From an uncultured Clostridia bacterium (GTDB lineage Bacteria; Bacillota; Clostridia; Christensenellales; CAG-138): a DNA stretch of 64,000 nucleotides. The first letter of the stretch is position 1, and each line of letters begins with the position of its first letter. This document shows, piece after piece, positions 1-8,763 of the stretch. Below the pieces are notes generated by a model, which did not search any database, had not been told where the DNA came from, and saw nothing but the letters and a program-made list of their open reading frames with translations. The DNA lies in assembly GCA_944366945.1 (NCBI GenBank), contig CALVWJ010000005.1:1-64000 (forward strand). The letters are read 5' to 3'. Both the position numbers and the translations under genes were made by a program.

Positions 1-508
1 CAGCACGGAGCCTTCACCATCTCCCAGCACGGAACCTTCGCCGTCTCCCAGCGCGGAGCCTTCGCCATCCCCCAGCACGGAGCCTTCGCCGTCCCCCAGT
101 GCCGAGCCTTCGCCGTCTCCCAGTGTGGAGCCGACCGCAGCGCCCACCTTGCGCCCGGAGAGGCAATATTATTGGATTGATGCCAGCGCAGAAGGCTGCG
201 GCTCCATTTCCCCGAATGGCGCAGTGCTGGTGCGCGAGGGAGGCGACCGGACCTTTGTGATGACCGCCAACCCCGGCTGCGTCCTAATCGATGTGCTTGT
301 GGATGGAAGGAGCGTAGGCCCTGTGTCCAGCTACACCTTCCGCGATGTGCAGCGCAATCACACCATCCATGCAATTTTCAGCGCCGCCCCCAGCACAAAA
401 CCGCCCGCAACCGGCGATTCTCCTGCTTTAATGCTGCTTTTAAGCGCAGGCATACTCCTTGCCGCCGGTATGCTTGTTCTGTTAACACTCCGCAGAAAGA
501 GCCGCTGA
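1..508 (+). CDS. C-terminal part of a cell-wall-anchored surface protein (5' end outside window)
   Basis: The reading frame is open from the first base, so the start lies upstream of the window. In order it shows an 8-residue Ser/Pro/Glu repeat of STEPSPSP type (bases 2-133), a beta-rich module of about 65 residues with the GSISPNG and SYTFRDV...HTIHAIF patterns seen in Listeria-Bacteroides-type bacterial repeat domains, then PPATGD, one hydrophobic helix and the basic tail RRKSR. The last three match the layout of a sortase sorting signal, with PPATG in place of LPXTG. The Pro/Ser repeat would act as a wall-spanning stalk. The ligand and full size cannot be seen. A plain membrane anchor is the alternative. 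Family-level call only. Confidence 0.7.
   Translation, partial: STEPSPSPSTEPSPSPSAEPSPSPSTEPSPSPSAEPSPSPSVEPTAAPTLRPERQYYWIDASAEGCGSISPNGAVLVREGGDRTFVMTANPGCVLIDVLVDGRSVGPVSSYTFRDVQRNHTIHAIFSAAPSTKPPATGDSPALMLLLSAGILLAAGMLVLLTLRRKSR
2..133 (+). repeat. 24-bp coding minisatellite
   Basis: Five complete 24-bp units at 2-25, 26-49, 50-73, 74-97 and 98-121, plus a half unit, each encode STEPSPSP or SAEPSPSP. Units differ at a few mostly silent positions. The array continues upstream out of the window. Because the unit is a multiple of three, copy-number change would lengthen or shorten the stalk without shifting frame. Confidence 0.9.
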
Positions 509-544
509 TTTCGCATTCAAGTTTCTTCTTTCTGCAAAAATGAA

Positions 545-574
545 GGGGGGCGCATGTGCGCCGCCCCTTTTCCA
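545..574. terminator. Intrinsic terminator shared by convergent genes
   Basis: A G/C-rich hairpin (GGGGGCGCA facing TGCGCCGCCCC, with a tiny loop) is followed by TTTT on the plus strand, and reads TTCATTTTT after it on the minus strand. It sits between the surface protein stop at 508 and the stop of the convergent phosphatase gene at 606. Confidence 0.7.
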
Positions 575-605
575 CTTTGCGCAAGCTTTTCTTTTTGCAT
601 ACCGT

Positions 606-1370
606 TTAGTCCAAAGCGGTAATAAGTACGGCCGTCCGGTCATCCATCCAGCCTTCTGGCTTTTCAAATGCCATCGCGCGCGTCAGCAGCGTTTCACTCG
701 AAAGGGCGGCAAGTTCTTCCGCAGGCAGGGAGGCAAGGAAAGGCTCAAGCCCATCGGTGCACAGCAGCACGCGGTCCCCCGCGGCAAGCGGCACGGTACC
801 GCAGCGCAGGAAATCCGCAGCCTCGGCCTGCCCGTTCCACACTCCATAGCCACAGGCGTGCGACGCATTGTTGCAGATCTGTGTCCGGATTTCATGGGTT
901 GTAAACTCGTGCTTGCGGCGGTGCACCTCCGCAGTCTGCGGCACAGTGAAATACGAAACCCTCCCGCCGGCGATCAAGAGCCCATTGCAGTCACCCACAT
1001 AGGCATAATGCAGCGCGCTGCCGCAAACAAGTGCCAGCACCCCCACCGTCCCCGGCAAAAACGCGGATGGGAATCCGGCATTGGCATGCGCTACCGCAGC
1101 GTTACCCGCCTGCACTGCAAGAAGCAGCCGTTCGCTGGGCGCCATCTCCGCCGAACTCCTAAAAAGCGCTGCGCTGGCTGCCCCGGCAAACGCCTCGCAG
1201 GCCAAACGGGCAGGGCTCGGGTTTGGGTAACGGCCGTCTTCCCTATCCCGCGTTACGCCATCGAGCACCATCGCAGTTCCCAATTCCAGTTCAAACCAGA
1301 ACAGATCTTCATTCGGCTTATCGGCATAATGCGTATTGCGCCGCGTATCTCCCGCAATCGAAAAACGCAT
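606..1370 (-). CDS. PP2C-like (PPM family) protein phosphatase
   Basis: A 254-residue protein with the PPM metal-dependent phosphatase motif order: NED near residue 20, VLDG near 36, the hydrophobic strand ...ALHYAYVGDC near 120, LCTDGL near 205 and DDRTAVLI at the C-terminus. These Asp residues would bind the Mn/Mg pair that hydrolyses phospho-Ser/Thr. The usual GG after VLDG is VTR here, so it belongs to a divergent PP2C branch (PP2C_2-like). No membrane segment is visible. The ATG has a strong AAGGAGAGG site upstream. No kinase gene is adjacent, so the substrate is unknown. It converges on the surface protein gene and diverges from the CdaR-type regulator. Confidence 0.75.
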   Translation of the reverse strand: MRFSIAGDTRRNTHYADKPNEDLFWFELELGTAMVLDGVTRDREDGRYPNPSPARLACEAFAGAASAALFRSSAEMAPSERLLLAVQAGNAAVAHANAGFPSAFLPGTVGVLALVCGSALHYAYVGDCNGLLIAGGRVSYFTVPQTAEVHRRKHEFTTHEIRTQICNNASHACGYGVWNGQAEAADFLRCGTVPLAAGDRVLLCTDGLEPFLASLPAEELAALSSETLLTRAMAFEKPEGWMDDRTAVLITALD

Positions 1371-1771
1371 TAAAAATCCTCTCCTTTCCGTTCTTTACGC
1401 TTCTATTCTATCCTTGTTTGTTTCACGGGGCAAGTATATCGTTTATTTTTTTCTTTTCGTCCCTGCATTTTTACGCATAAATACTTGCCAACCCTATTCG
1501 GAAATGATAAAATCCACTCATAAAATACGTTTGGAAGATAAGGGGCTGCAAGTCACATCTTCGCATTTGCATTGCCGTTCCCTGTTTTCCAGTTTTGATC
1601 GTGTTTGTTGTTTTTTGCTGAAATCCATTTCCCGCAGCATATATTGCGATGCCATCGCTGCTGTAGCAAACCTGCTGCGGCCTTCCCTTTGCAGGGCGTT
1701 GCGCTGCGCCACCGGCGTAGTCTTATTTTCGTTTAATTTTGTATAATTATACTGCTAGTGAGGGATGCTAC
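1371..1771. other. Divergent intergenic region
   Basis: About 400 bases between the phosphatase and the CdaR-type regulator hold no convincing gene. The only clear signal is TATAAT at 1742-1747, a good -10 box for the regulator about 25 bases before its preferred start. No good -35 at the right distance was found. Short open frames here lack ribosome binding sites. Confidence 0.5.
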
Positions 1772-2842
1772 TTGCCGGAAAACGTATTTCAAAAAATACT
1801 ATCCGAACTTAAACCAGAGTTACCGTTTCTTCTCGGCATTGCAGATGGAGACGGGCGCGTTGTTGCCTGCACGGAACCCAGCCGAATTGCAGGCAACCTG
1901 CCGGAAGCGGTCGCATTTTTCGGCGCGCAGCGGGATGCCGGTGCGTTTGGGAATTATACGTTTCGCAGGTTAAACCGAAATGTCACGGAAAACTATGCTG
2001 TTTTTGCCGAGCAAACGGGGGATGCCGCCCGCCTTGCCTGCGGAATCACCGCTCTCGCAATTGAAAAGAGCAAAGCGCTTTTCAATACCCCCGATCAACG
2101 AAGCACGTTCATTAAAAAGATCCTTTTAGAAAACGTGTCTCCGGAATGGATTCATGCGCGCGCGCGCGAAATGCGCATCCGCAGCGATGCACTGCGCGCC
2201 GTGTTTCTCGTACGGGCCCGAGAACGCTGGGAGGCGACTGGAATCGCGCTTCTCCAGCAGATGTTCCCCAATGAAGCCCGTGACTTCGTGGTCAGCATCA
2301 GCGACAATGAAGTCGCCATTGTCAAAGAGATCCACTCCTCGGAAAACAGCGAAGCTTTGCTGCTCGCTAAGCAGATCAGTTCCACGATTAGCGATAGCCT
2401 AAACCTGCACCATACGGTGGGCGTGAGCAACATCGTGCTGCACCTTTCCGACCTTCCCCGCGCGCTTGAAGAAGCGCAGTGTGCCGTTAGCATTGGCCGC
2501 GTTTTCGGGAGCGAGCCTTCCGTGATTCACTTTGAGGAGCTTGGAATCGGCAGGTTGATTTGCCAGCTTCCTCCGGAACTATGCCAACGTTTTCTTTCCG
2601 AAGTGTTCCACAATGGTGCTGAAGATGTTCTGGATGCAGAAACGCTTTCAACTGTTCAAGCACTTTTTGAAAGCAGCTTAAACGTTTCGGAAGCAGCACG
2701 CCGGCTGTTTATTCATCGTAACACGCTCGTCTATCGTTTGGAAAAGATCAGAAAACTTACCGGCCTTGATCTGCGTGAATTTGATCATGCAATTGTGTTC
2801 CAGATTGCTTTGATGATAAAAAGGCGTCTGGAGACCTGTTAG
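1772..2842 (+). CDS. CdaR/PucR-type transcriptional regulator
   Basis: About 356 residues. The N-terminal half resembles the CdaR putative sensory domain (GIADGDGRVVACTEPS, then a GITALAIEKSKAL helix). The C-terminal 70 residues are the PucR-type helix-turn-helix, with the typical LFESSLNVSEAARRLFIHRN followed by TLVYRLEKIRKLTGLDLR. Such proteins are usually activators responding to small organic ligands. I prefer the TTG start at 1772 because GAGGG ends 7 bases before it and TATAAT lies at 1742-1747. An in-frame TTG at 1739 has no ribosome site and would precede the -10. The gene is followed by a duplicated palindrome, then a DUF3899-like gene and a peptide-importer operon, so it may control uptake. 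Ligand unknown. Confidence 0.8.
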   Translation: MPENVFQKILSELKPELPFLLGIADGDGRVVACTEPSRIAGNLPEAVAFFGAQRDAGAFGNYTFRRLNRNVTENYAVFAEQTGDAARLACGITALAIEKSKALFNTPDQRSTFIKKILLENVSPEWIHARAREMRIRSDALRAVFLVRARERWEATGIALLQQMFPNEARDFVVSISDNEVAIVKEIHSSENSEALLLAKQISSTISDSLNLHHTVGVSNIVLHLSDLPRALEEAQCAVSIGRVFGSEPSVIHFEELGIGRLICQLPPELCQRFLSEVFHNGAEDVLDAETLSTVQALFESSLNVSEAARRLFIHRNTLVYRLEKIRKLTGLDLREFDHAIVFQIALMIKRRLETC

Positions 2843-2877
2843 TGCGTAAAATTTTTCTTTGAATTGCATATATTTTT

Positions 2878-2943
2878 ATTGTTTTTAGGTGAATTGCCAA
2901 ATTCCTTTGTATTGTTTTTAGGTGAATTGCCAAATTCCTTTGT
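2878..2943. repeat. Perfect 33-bp tandem duplication carrying a palindrome
   Basis: Bases 2878-2910 and 2911-2943 are identical. Each copy contains GAATTGCCAAATTC, an inverted repeat with 5-bp arms (GAATT/AATTC) and a 4-base spacer. A related half site (GAATTGC) precedes it at 2861. This looks like a doubled operator between the CdaR-type gene and the downstream genes. Confidence 0.85.
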
Positions 2944-3146
2944 GCAATTTCAATAAATTTGCTCTTGATTTTTATGGATTATTACCATAGACTGCAAGGG
3001 CGCATATATGTATAATCAAATGTCATAGAGAGGAATTCATAGATATTTATGCGTATGCCCGCTATTTTTCGCTTTATTTCTCTAGGGGTACGCTAGCGTA
3101 TTTCTTTCTTTGTTGTATGTTAAATGGCTCTGGAGGCTGAAACCGA

Positions 3147-3539
3147 TTGCGAATGGCTATTATAAGTCTCATTAAAAAACATTGGAAGACTGCTGCGGCT
3201 CTTTTCGTAGTTGGTGTAGCTTTGGCTTTTGTCTTGAAAAATAATTCCGGATCCACTGGGCTGGTGTTTGTTTCAGATGCGTTCTTTTCCATCGCGATGG
3301 TATTCCTTATTTGGGGATTAATTCACATGGTTGGCAATATGAACGTGTTTGCCAGTATGATTTATGGCACCAAATGCCTTGTGAAGCTTATTCGTGGTAA
3401 GCAGGATTCTTCTCAAACTGTCAAAGACGGCTATCTGGAATATTTAAAAACCCGCCGGCATCATACGGACATTGTCATGGTGATGTTGTTTGCAGGCGGC
3501 TTTTTTGTCCTGTCGGCTTTGTTCGCCTTTTTCGCCTAG
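3147..3539 (+). CDS. Small membrane protein, DUF3899-like
   Basis: A 130-residue protein with three hydrophobic segments, near residues 13-30, 43-65 and 108-129, and a basic loop after YGTK. The pattern SDAFF...G...GN..VF....YG.K resembles DUF3899, a small Firmicutes membrane family of unknown function. GGAGG lies about 10 bases before the TTG at 3147 and about 16 before the ATG at 3153, so the TTG start is preferred. It sits alone between the duplicated palindromes and the importer operon. There is no clear terminator before the importer, so read-through is possible. Function unknown. Confidence 0.6.
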   Translation: MRMAIISLIKKHWKTAAALFVVGVALAFVLKNNSGSTGLVFVSDAFFSIAMVFLIWGLIHMVGNMNVFASMIYGTKCLVKLIRGKQDSSQTVKDGYLEYLKTRRHHTDIVMVMLFAGGFFVLSALFAFFA

Positions 3540-3681
3540 GCAAATCGTCCTTTGATGGAAACATGAAGTGTGATTCTAGTTTCCTTAAAGCGTTTCATCT
3601 GTATCTTTGAGAAGTTGAAGGTTTTAAAGGTGTAGACGTTTTGGGAATAGCCCAAATAAAAGTCAAAAGGAGAGGACAATA

Positions 3682-5517
3682 ATGAAGAAAAACAAACTCG
3701 TAGCCCTTATCCTGGCAGCGTTGTTCGTGTTAATGACGCTGGCCGCTTGTGCGCCTACGGCGACAAGCGATCCGACGGATGCTCCGGAAGCCACGGACGC
3801 TCCAGAAGCTACCGATGCACCGGATGCCACGGATGTTCCAGAGCAGAGCGACAGCGAAGGAAAAGTTTACCGCACCTATCTGACCGCCGAAGCAACCACG
3901 CTCAACCGCCAGGATAACGTTGACACCTATCCTGACACGCCGATGAGCTACTGCTCCAGCTATCTGTATCGTACCTACCCCACCGAGGACGGCAAGGGCT
4001 ATCAGTACATTCCTGACCTTGCTGCTGAGCTCCCGATCCAGATGGATGAGGAAGGCTATGTATGGCAGATCAAACTCCGCGAGGAAGCCTGCTGGCACAA
4101 TGGCGAGCCCATCAACGCTGATACCTGGATGTACACCTTCAGAATGTACCTCGACCCCATCCTTGCCAACAAGATGGCTGGCATGTTCTCCGAGTACATC
4201 TTGAACGGTTATGAGTACTTCATGCAGGGCACTTCGAACACCGTGGCCTGGGAAGACGTCGGTATTAAGAAGATCGACGATTATACACTGGAGATCACCT
4301 TCGCTGACACGAAGACGCAGTTCTCTGCCTGCACTCCGTTCAACGGCGCGGATGTATCGCCCGTTTACGAGCCGCTGTATGAGGCCGGAATGAATGAGAG
4401 CCGCACGGAAACCGCTTACGGCAGCACGCTGGACAACTGGATGGGCTGCGGTCCGTACTACTTCGACACCTGGACCTATAACTCCATCCACATCTACAAA
4501 AAGAACCCCAACTACTGGCTTGCCGACCTGTTCAACTATGACACGGTTGAAGTCCGCATCATCCCCGAAATGAACGCCCGCGTTGAGCTGTGGGAGCAGG
4601 GCATGCTAGACAGCCTTACCCCGGATGCGAACACGCTGGAGATCTACCTGGATGATAGCCGCCTGGTCAGCTATCCTTCCCTCTCCGTGTACCACATCGA
4701 CATCAACTGCAAGAACCCGACCAACCCCATCAGCGGCAGCGTGGCATACCGCAAGGCGATGTACCATGCGATCGACCGTGAGACGCTCGCACAGTACATC
4801 TTCGGTCACATGACTCCTTCTGGCGTTTACGTCAACGAGCTGGCCGGTATCGAATCCGAGAACCACGAAACCTATCGTGAGAGCTCCTACGGCAAAGCCG
4901 TTACCGACATGGTGGAATCCTGGGGCCCGTACGGCTACAGCCCGGAAATGGCGCTTGATTATCTGAAGCAGGCCTATGCGGAATGCAACGTCAGCGAAGA
5001 TACCGTCATCACCATCAAGTTCGCAGTCGATGAGACCGACTCTGCGTGGAAAGCCTGCGCTGAGTTCTTCCAGCAAGAGTTCCCGAAGATCTTCAACAAC
5101 ATGGTTCAAGTTGAGATCGTCACCTATGCCGGCATGAGTGCGACTGACTTCAAGTCCACCGGCGATGATAAGTGGGACTTCAGCCCCAACGACTGGACAC
5201 GCGGCGCTTCCCGCATCTATCCGCATCAGTGCTTCTATTACTACTTGAGCAGCTACGGCGGATCCCCCAACAACTACTTCGACGAAGAATTTGAAGCGCA
5301 GTTTGCAGTATGCGAAACTCCGGAAATCAAGAACGACTATGAAAAGCTGCTTCCGGAAGTTCAGAAGCTTGAAGAGATCTACCTTGAGAAGGTCATCCAG
5401 ATCCCTGTTGTGCAGGTGATCAATTATGAGCTCTTCTCCGAGCGCATTCAGCTTCCCGTTTCCACCTACATCCCCGGCTTCGGATGGGGCTTCATCTACG
5501 GCGACATCGTGGAGTAA
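3682..5517 (+). CDS. Oligopeptide-family ABC transporter substrate-binding lipoprotein
   Basis: A 611-residue extracytoplasmic solute receptor of the SBP_bac_5 (OppA/DppA) family. Residues 1-22 form a lipoprotein signal, with LAAC placing the lipidated Cys at 23. An acidic linker of TDAPEATDAP repeats spans about residues 28-50. The family body follows, including LAAELPIQMDEEGYVWQIKLREE-type text near 115 and CNVSEDTVITIKFAVDET near 440. It should capture peptides, or possibly nickel or sugar ligands, for the permeases encoded next. AAAGGAGAGG precedes the ATG. A strong hairpin separates it from the permease gene, fitting higher receptor expression. Ligand not predictable from sequence alone. 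Confidence 0.9.
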   Translation: MKKNKLVALILAALFVLMTLAACAPTATSDPTDAPEATDAPEATDAPDATDVPEQSDSEGKVYRTYLTAEATTLNRQDNVDTYPDTPMSYCSSYLYRTYPTEDGKGYQYIPDLAAELPIQMDEEGYVWQIKLREEACWHNGEPINADTWMYTFRMYLDPILANKMAGMFSEYILNGYEYFMQGTSNTVAWEDVGIKKIDDYTLEITFADTKTQFSACTPFNGADVSPVYEPLYEAGMNESRTETAYGSTLDNWMGCGPYYFDTWTYNSIHIYKKNPNYWLADLFNYDTVEVRIIPEMNARVELWEQGMLDSLTPDANTLEIYLDDSRLVSYPSLSVYHIDINCKNPTNPISGSVAYRKAMYHAIDRETLAQYIFGHMTPSGVYVNELAGIESENHETYRESSYGKAVTDMVESWGPYGYSPEMALDYLKQAYAECNVSEDTVITIKFAVDETDSAWKACAEFFQQEFPKIFNNMVQVEIVTYAGMSATDFKSTGDDKWDFSPNDWTRGASRIYPHQCFYYYLSSYGGSPNNYFDEEFEAQFAVCETPEIKNDYEKLLPEVQKLEEIYLEKVIQIPVVQVINYELFSERIQLPVSTYIPGFGWGFIYGDIVE

Positions 5518-5548
5518 AGCTTTCGCTTAAAGCCACAATAGGTTAGCC

Positions 5549-5584
5549 AATGAGGCGTGGTGCCCTCTGGCATCACGCCTCATT
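5549..5584 (+). terminator. Intercistronic hairpin between receptor and permease genes
   Basis: A near-perfect 16-bp stem (AATGAGGCGTGGTGCC facing GGCATCACGCCTCATT, one G-T pair) with loop CTCT, followed only by TTTC. The poor U-run suggests partial termination or 3'-end protection of the receptor mRNA, not a full stop. Confidence 0.65.
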
Positions 5585-5610
5585 TCAGTGAAACACAATC
5601 GGAGGATTCG

Positions 5611-6561
5611 ATGGTAAAATATATCTTGAAACGTATCGGCGCAATGCTGCTGACGCTGTTTCTCATAATGACATTATCCTTTTGGATCATCCGTCTCATG
5701 CCCATGAGCATCTTTGAAAACCCGGCGACCCCTCCGGACATTCAGAAACTGCTTATGGCTGAGATGCATTTGGATAAACCGCTTTTTGTACAGTACCTGT
5801 ATTTCATTAAGGGTGTTGTTACGGAGGCCGAATTCGGGACTTCCGTCCAGATACGCCCTGGCATGGACGTGTTTGAGATTCTCGCTTCACGCATTCCGCC
5901 AACAGTTCTTTTGAACATCATGTCGCTGCTGATCTCGATCCCTCTAGGCATCGTGTTCGGCACCATCGCTGCACTGAAGCGGAACAAAGCCACCGACAAC
6001 ATAATTTCGTTCCTAATCGTTATATGCATTTCAGTGCCTAGCTTCGTATTCGCTTCGGTGCTGCAATATGTGTTTACGTTCAAAATACCGATTTTCCCGA
6101 CCCTATATGATACGCAGGCGGCTACCTTTGCCGGAACGATGCATTCGTTGCTGCTGCCGATCATAGCGCTTGCGCTCGGCCCGATGGCAACGATTGCAAG
6201 GTACCTAAGGGGCGAGCTGATCGAGACGCTTTCCAGTGAATATCTTCTCCTTGCAAGAACCAAGGGATTAACGCGGACGCAGGCAACGGTGCGCCACGCT
6301 TTCCGAAACAGCCTCGTGCCAATCGCAAACACCATCATCCCGCTCATTACGGGCATCATGGGCGGCTCCCTTGTTATTGAGAAAATGTTTGCAGTCCCCG
6401 GAATGGGCGGCCTGCTCATTGACTCCATCATGGCAGGAGACCACTTCCTTACGGTTTCGTTGCTGATATTCTATTCCACAATATCTTTGATCACGATCCT
6501 TATCGTGGATATTTCCTATGGCATCATTGATCCGCGCATAAGGGTAGGAGGTGGAAAATGA
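5611..6561 (+). CDS. Peptide ABC transporter permease, OppB/DppB type
   Basis: A 316-residue inner-membrane subunit with about six helices. The family signature MVKYILKRIGAM opens it, and the EAA loop that contacts the ATPases, ARTKGLTRTQATVRHAFRNS, lies near residues 218-238. The start at 5611 is chosen because GGAGG ends 5 bases before it; an open frame from 5557 has no such site. It overlaps the next permease gene by 4 bases (ATGA), the usual sign of translational coupling. It would form the pore with the OppC-type subunit. Confidence 0.9.
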   Translation: MVKYILKRIGAMLLTLFLIMTLSFWIIRLMPMSIFENPATPPDIQKLLMAEMHLDKPLFVQYLYFIKGVVTEAEFGTSVQIRPGMDVFEILASRIPPTVLLNIMSLLISIPLGIVFGTIAALKRNKATDNIISFLIVICISVPSFVFASVLQYVFTFKIPIFPTLYDTQAATFAGTMHSLLLPIIALALGPMATIARYLRGELIETLSSEYLLLARTKGLTRTQATVRHAFRNSLVPIANTIIPLITGIMGGSLVIEKMFAVPGMGGLLIDSIMAGDHFLTVSLLIFYSTISLITILIVDISYGIIDPRIRVGGGK

Positions 6562-7712
6562 TGATTGACAAAAATAAGGGACTTCCCGAAGAAATCTTGA
6601 ACTTGCCCGAATCGTCCTTTGAGATGGTGCAGACCGATGAGATCAAGGACGAAAAGTTCAAGACCAAGCCGATCGGCTTCTTTAAGGATGCACTCCTGCG
6701 CCTGCAGCACAGCAAAATTTCCATTATCAGCTTCTGGATCATCCTTTCCATCATCATTCTGGCGCTCATCGTGCCCAACATCACCGGGTTCACCTACACC
6801 GAGCAGGATCTTGCCAAGCGGAACCTGCCGCCCAAGATCCCCGGCCTGGAGAACATCGGGATCGCGGATGGTTCACGCGTGCTTACCAACCGCAAGAAGG
6901 ATTCCCTTTCCGATACCAACCGGTATCCCGAAGGCTCCATCATCGAGATCGTCCGGGAATATGAGTCTAAGGGCGTTGCAATGGTGGACGTCAAGGTGGA
7001 CGCTTACGCACTCGCAGGCATTGAGGATGATGTGTACCATTGGTTTGGCACGGATTATCTGGGCCGCGACCTAATGACAAGGCTCTTCAAGGGCGTGCGC
7101 ATCTCCCTAATCATAGCCTTCTTCTCGGTGATCACGAACGTGATCATCGGCGTGATCTACGGTTCGATCTGCGGCTATTACGGCGGCAAAGTGGATATGT
7201 TCCTCACGCACTTTGCTGAAGTGCTCGACGGCATGCCGTACATCGTCATCACCATCCTGTTCATGATCCTATTGGGTTCCGGCATGCTCTCGATCATTCT
7301 TGCGCTGTGCATTACCGGCTGGATCGGGACCGCGCGCCTAATCCGTGCGCAGTTCTACCGTTTTAAGGGACGCGAATACGTCCTTGCGGCGCGCACGCTG
7401 GGCGTCCCGGATGTGAAGCTCATTTTCCGGCACATCCTGCCCAACTGCATCGGGCCGCTGATCACTAGAGCGATGATCGCCATCCCGGGCGCGATCTTTT
7501 CCGAATCCTTCCTGGCCTATATCGGCCTTGGCATCAAGCCGCCGGAACCCTCCATCGGCATCCTGCTTTCGGATGGACAGAGCGTGCTTCTTCAGTATCC
7601 GTATCAAACGCTGTTCCCCGCGATCTTGATCTCGGTGCTCATGATTGCTTTCAACCTGTTCTCGAATGGTCTTAGGGACGCCCTTGACCCGACGAGGCGT
7701 GGAGAGGAGTGA
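6558..7712 (+). CDS. Peptide ABC transporter permease, OppC/DppC type
   Basis: A 384-residue permease, longer than the usual 300 or so. It has a hydrophilic N-terminus of about 50 residues, a first helix near 55-75 (OppC_N), an external insert of about 85 residues, and then the DPP permease core starting at WFGTDYLGRDLMTRLFKGVR. The EAA loop is EYVLAARTLGVPDVKLIFRH. GGAGG is 6 bases before the ATG at 6558. Partner of the preceding OppB-type subunit. The N-terminal extension and insert are real coding sequence (continuous frame, same codon style) and could contact the receptor or ATPases. That role is inference. Confidence 0.9.
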   Translation: MMIDKNKGLPEEILNLPESSFEMVQTDEIKDEKFKTKPIGFFKDALLRLQHSKISIISFWIILSIIILALIVPNITGFTYTEQDLAKRNLPPKIPGLENIGIADGSRVLTNRKKDSLSDTNRYPEGSIIEIVREYESKGVAMVDVKVDAYALAGIEDDVYHWFGTDYLGRDLMTRLFKGVRISLIIAFFSVITNVIIGVIYGSICGYYGGKVDMFLTHFAEVLDGMPYIVITILFMILLGSGMLSIILALCITGWIGTARLIRAQFYRFKGREYVLAARTLGVPDVKLIFRHILPNCIGPLITRAMIAIPGAIFSESFLAYIGLGIKPPEPSIGILLSDGQSVLLQYPYQTLFPAILISVLMIAFNLFSNGLRDALDPTRRGEE

Positions 7713-7716
7713 TAGT

Positions 7717-8760
7717 ATGGCAATAAATCCAAATGAAACTGTCCTAAAGGTGGAAGACCTGCGCATCTCGTTCAAAGCGTACGGCGGCATGGTTCAAGCG
7801 GTGCGCGGTGTCAGCTTTGATCTGAAGCGCGGTGAAACCGTAGCGATCGTGGGCGAATCCGGTTCGGGAAAATCCGTCAGCATCAAGGCGATCATGGGCA
7901 TTTTGGCTCCCAATGCCGTAATTGAGAGCGGTCGGATCGAATACGACGGGATGGACCTCACCAAGGTTTCCGAGGAGGACTTCCATAAGATCCGCGGCAA
8001 CCGCATCGGTTTGATTTTCCAGGATCCGCTTTCCGCGCTCAACCCGATCATGAAGATCGGAAAGCAGATCACCGAAGTATTGCACTTGAGCAAAAAAATC
8101 AGCTCGGAAGAAGCAAAACACCGCGCGCTTGAGCTGATGCACGCTGTCGGCATCCCGGAAGCGGAGAGGCGCTTTAACCAATACCCGTTCCAGTTCTCCG
8201 GCGGTATGCGCCAGCGCATCGTAATCGCAATTGCACTCGCGGGCGATCCGGAGATCTTGATCTGCGACGAGCCGACTACCGCACTGGACGTTACCGTGCA
8301 GGCGAAAATCCTCGAGCTGATCAACAAAATCAAAGAAGAGCGCCATCTTTCCGTCATCTTCATCACGCACGACCTTGGCGTCGTCGCCAACATGGCGGAC
8401 CGGGTGAACGTGATGTATGCCGGCAAAATTGTGGAATCGGGCACGAGCGAAGAGATTTTCTTTGAGCCTGCGCACCCCTATACCTGGGCGTTGCTAAGCT
8501 CCATGCCCGACCTGCAAACTAAAGAGCGTCTGCTTGCAATTCCCGGCACTCCACCAAATATGATCTATCCGCCTGCCGGCGATGCGTTTGCAGCACGCAA
8601 CAAATATGCAATGAAGATTGATTTTGAAAAGGAGCCGCCCTCCTTCAAGCTTTCCGATACGCATTATGCATCCACTTGGCTGCTGCATCCCAAAGCGCCT
8701 AAAGTTGATCTGCCCGATGTGCTGCGTGCCCGCATCGAACGCATGAAAGGAGCGAAGTGA
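7717..8760 (+). CDS. Peptide ABC transporter ATPase, OppD/DppD type
   Basis: A 347-residue nucleotide-binding subunit. Walker A is GESGSGKS near residue 45, the signature is FSGGMRQRI near 165, Walker B is ILICDEPTTALD and the switch is ITHD. The C-terminal oligopeptide extension begins at HPYTWALLSSMP. The ATG at 7717 follows GGAGAGGAG, 4 bases after the permease stop. An upstream open frame from 7645 overlaps the permease and is not used. It works as a heterodimer with the next ATPase. Confidence 0.92.
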   Translation: MAINPNETVLKVEDLRISFKAYGGMVQAVRGVSFDLKRGETVAIVGESGSGKSVSIKAIMGILAPNAVIESGRIEYDGMDLTKVSEEDFHKIRGNRIGLIFQDPLSALNPIMKIGKQITEVLHLSKKISSEEAKHRALELMHAVGIPEAERRFNQYPFQFSGGMRQRIVIAIALAGDPEILICDEPTTALDVTVQAKILELINKIKEERHLSVIFITHDLGVVANMADRVNVMYAGKIVESGTSEEIFFEPAHPYTWALLSSMPDLQTKERLLAIPGTPPNMIYPPAGDAFAARNKYAMKIDFEKEPPSFKLSDTHYASTWLLHPKAPKVDLPDVLRARIERMKGAK

Positions 8761-8763
8761 TCC

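Noticed and set aside
2..133. Possible CRISPR array
   Set aside because: The 24-bp units are contiguous with no spacers and encode a continuous Pro/Ser repeat, so they are a coding minisatellite.
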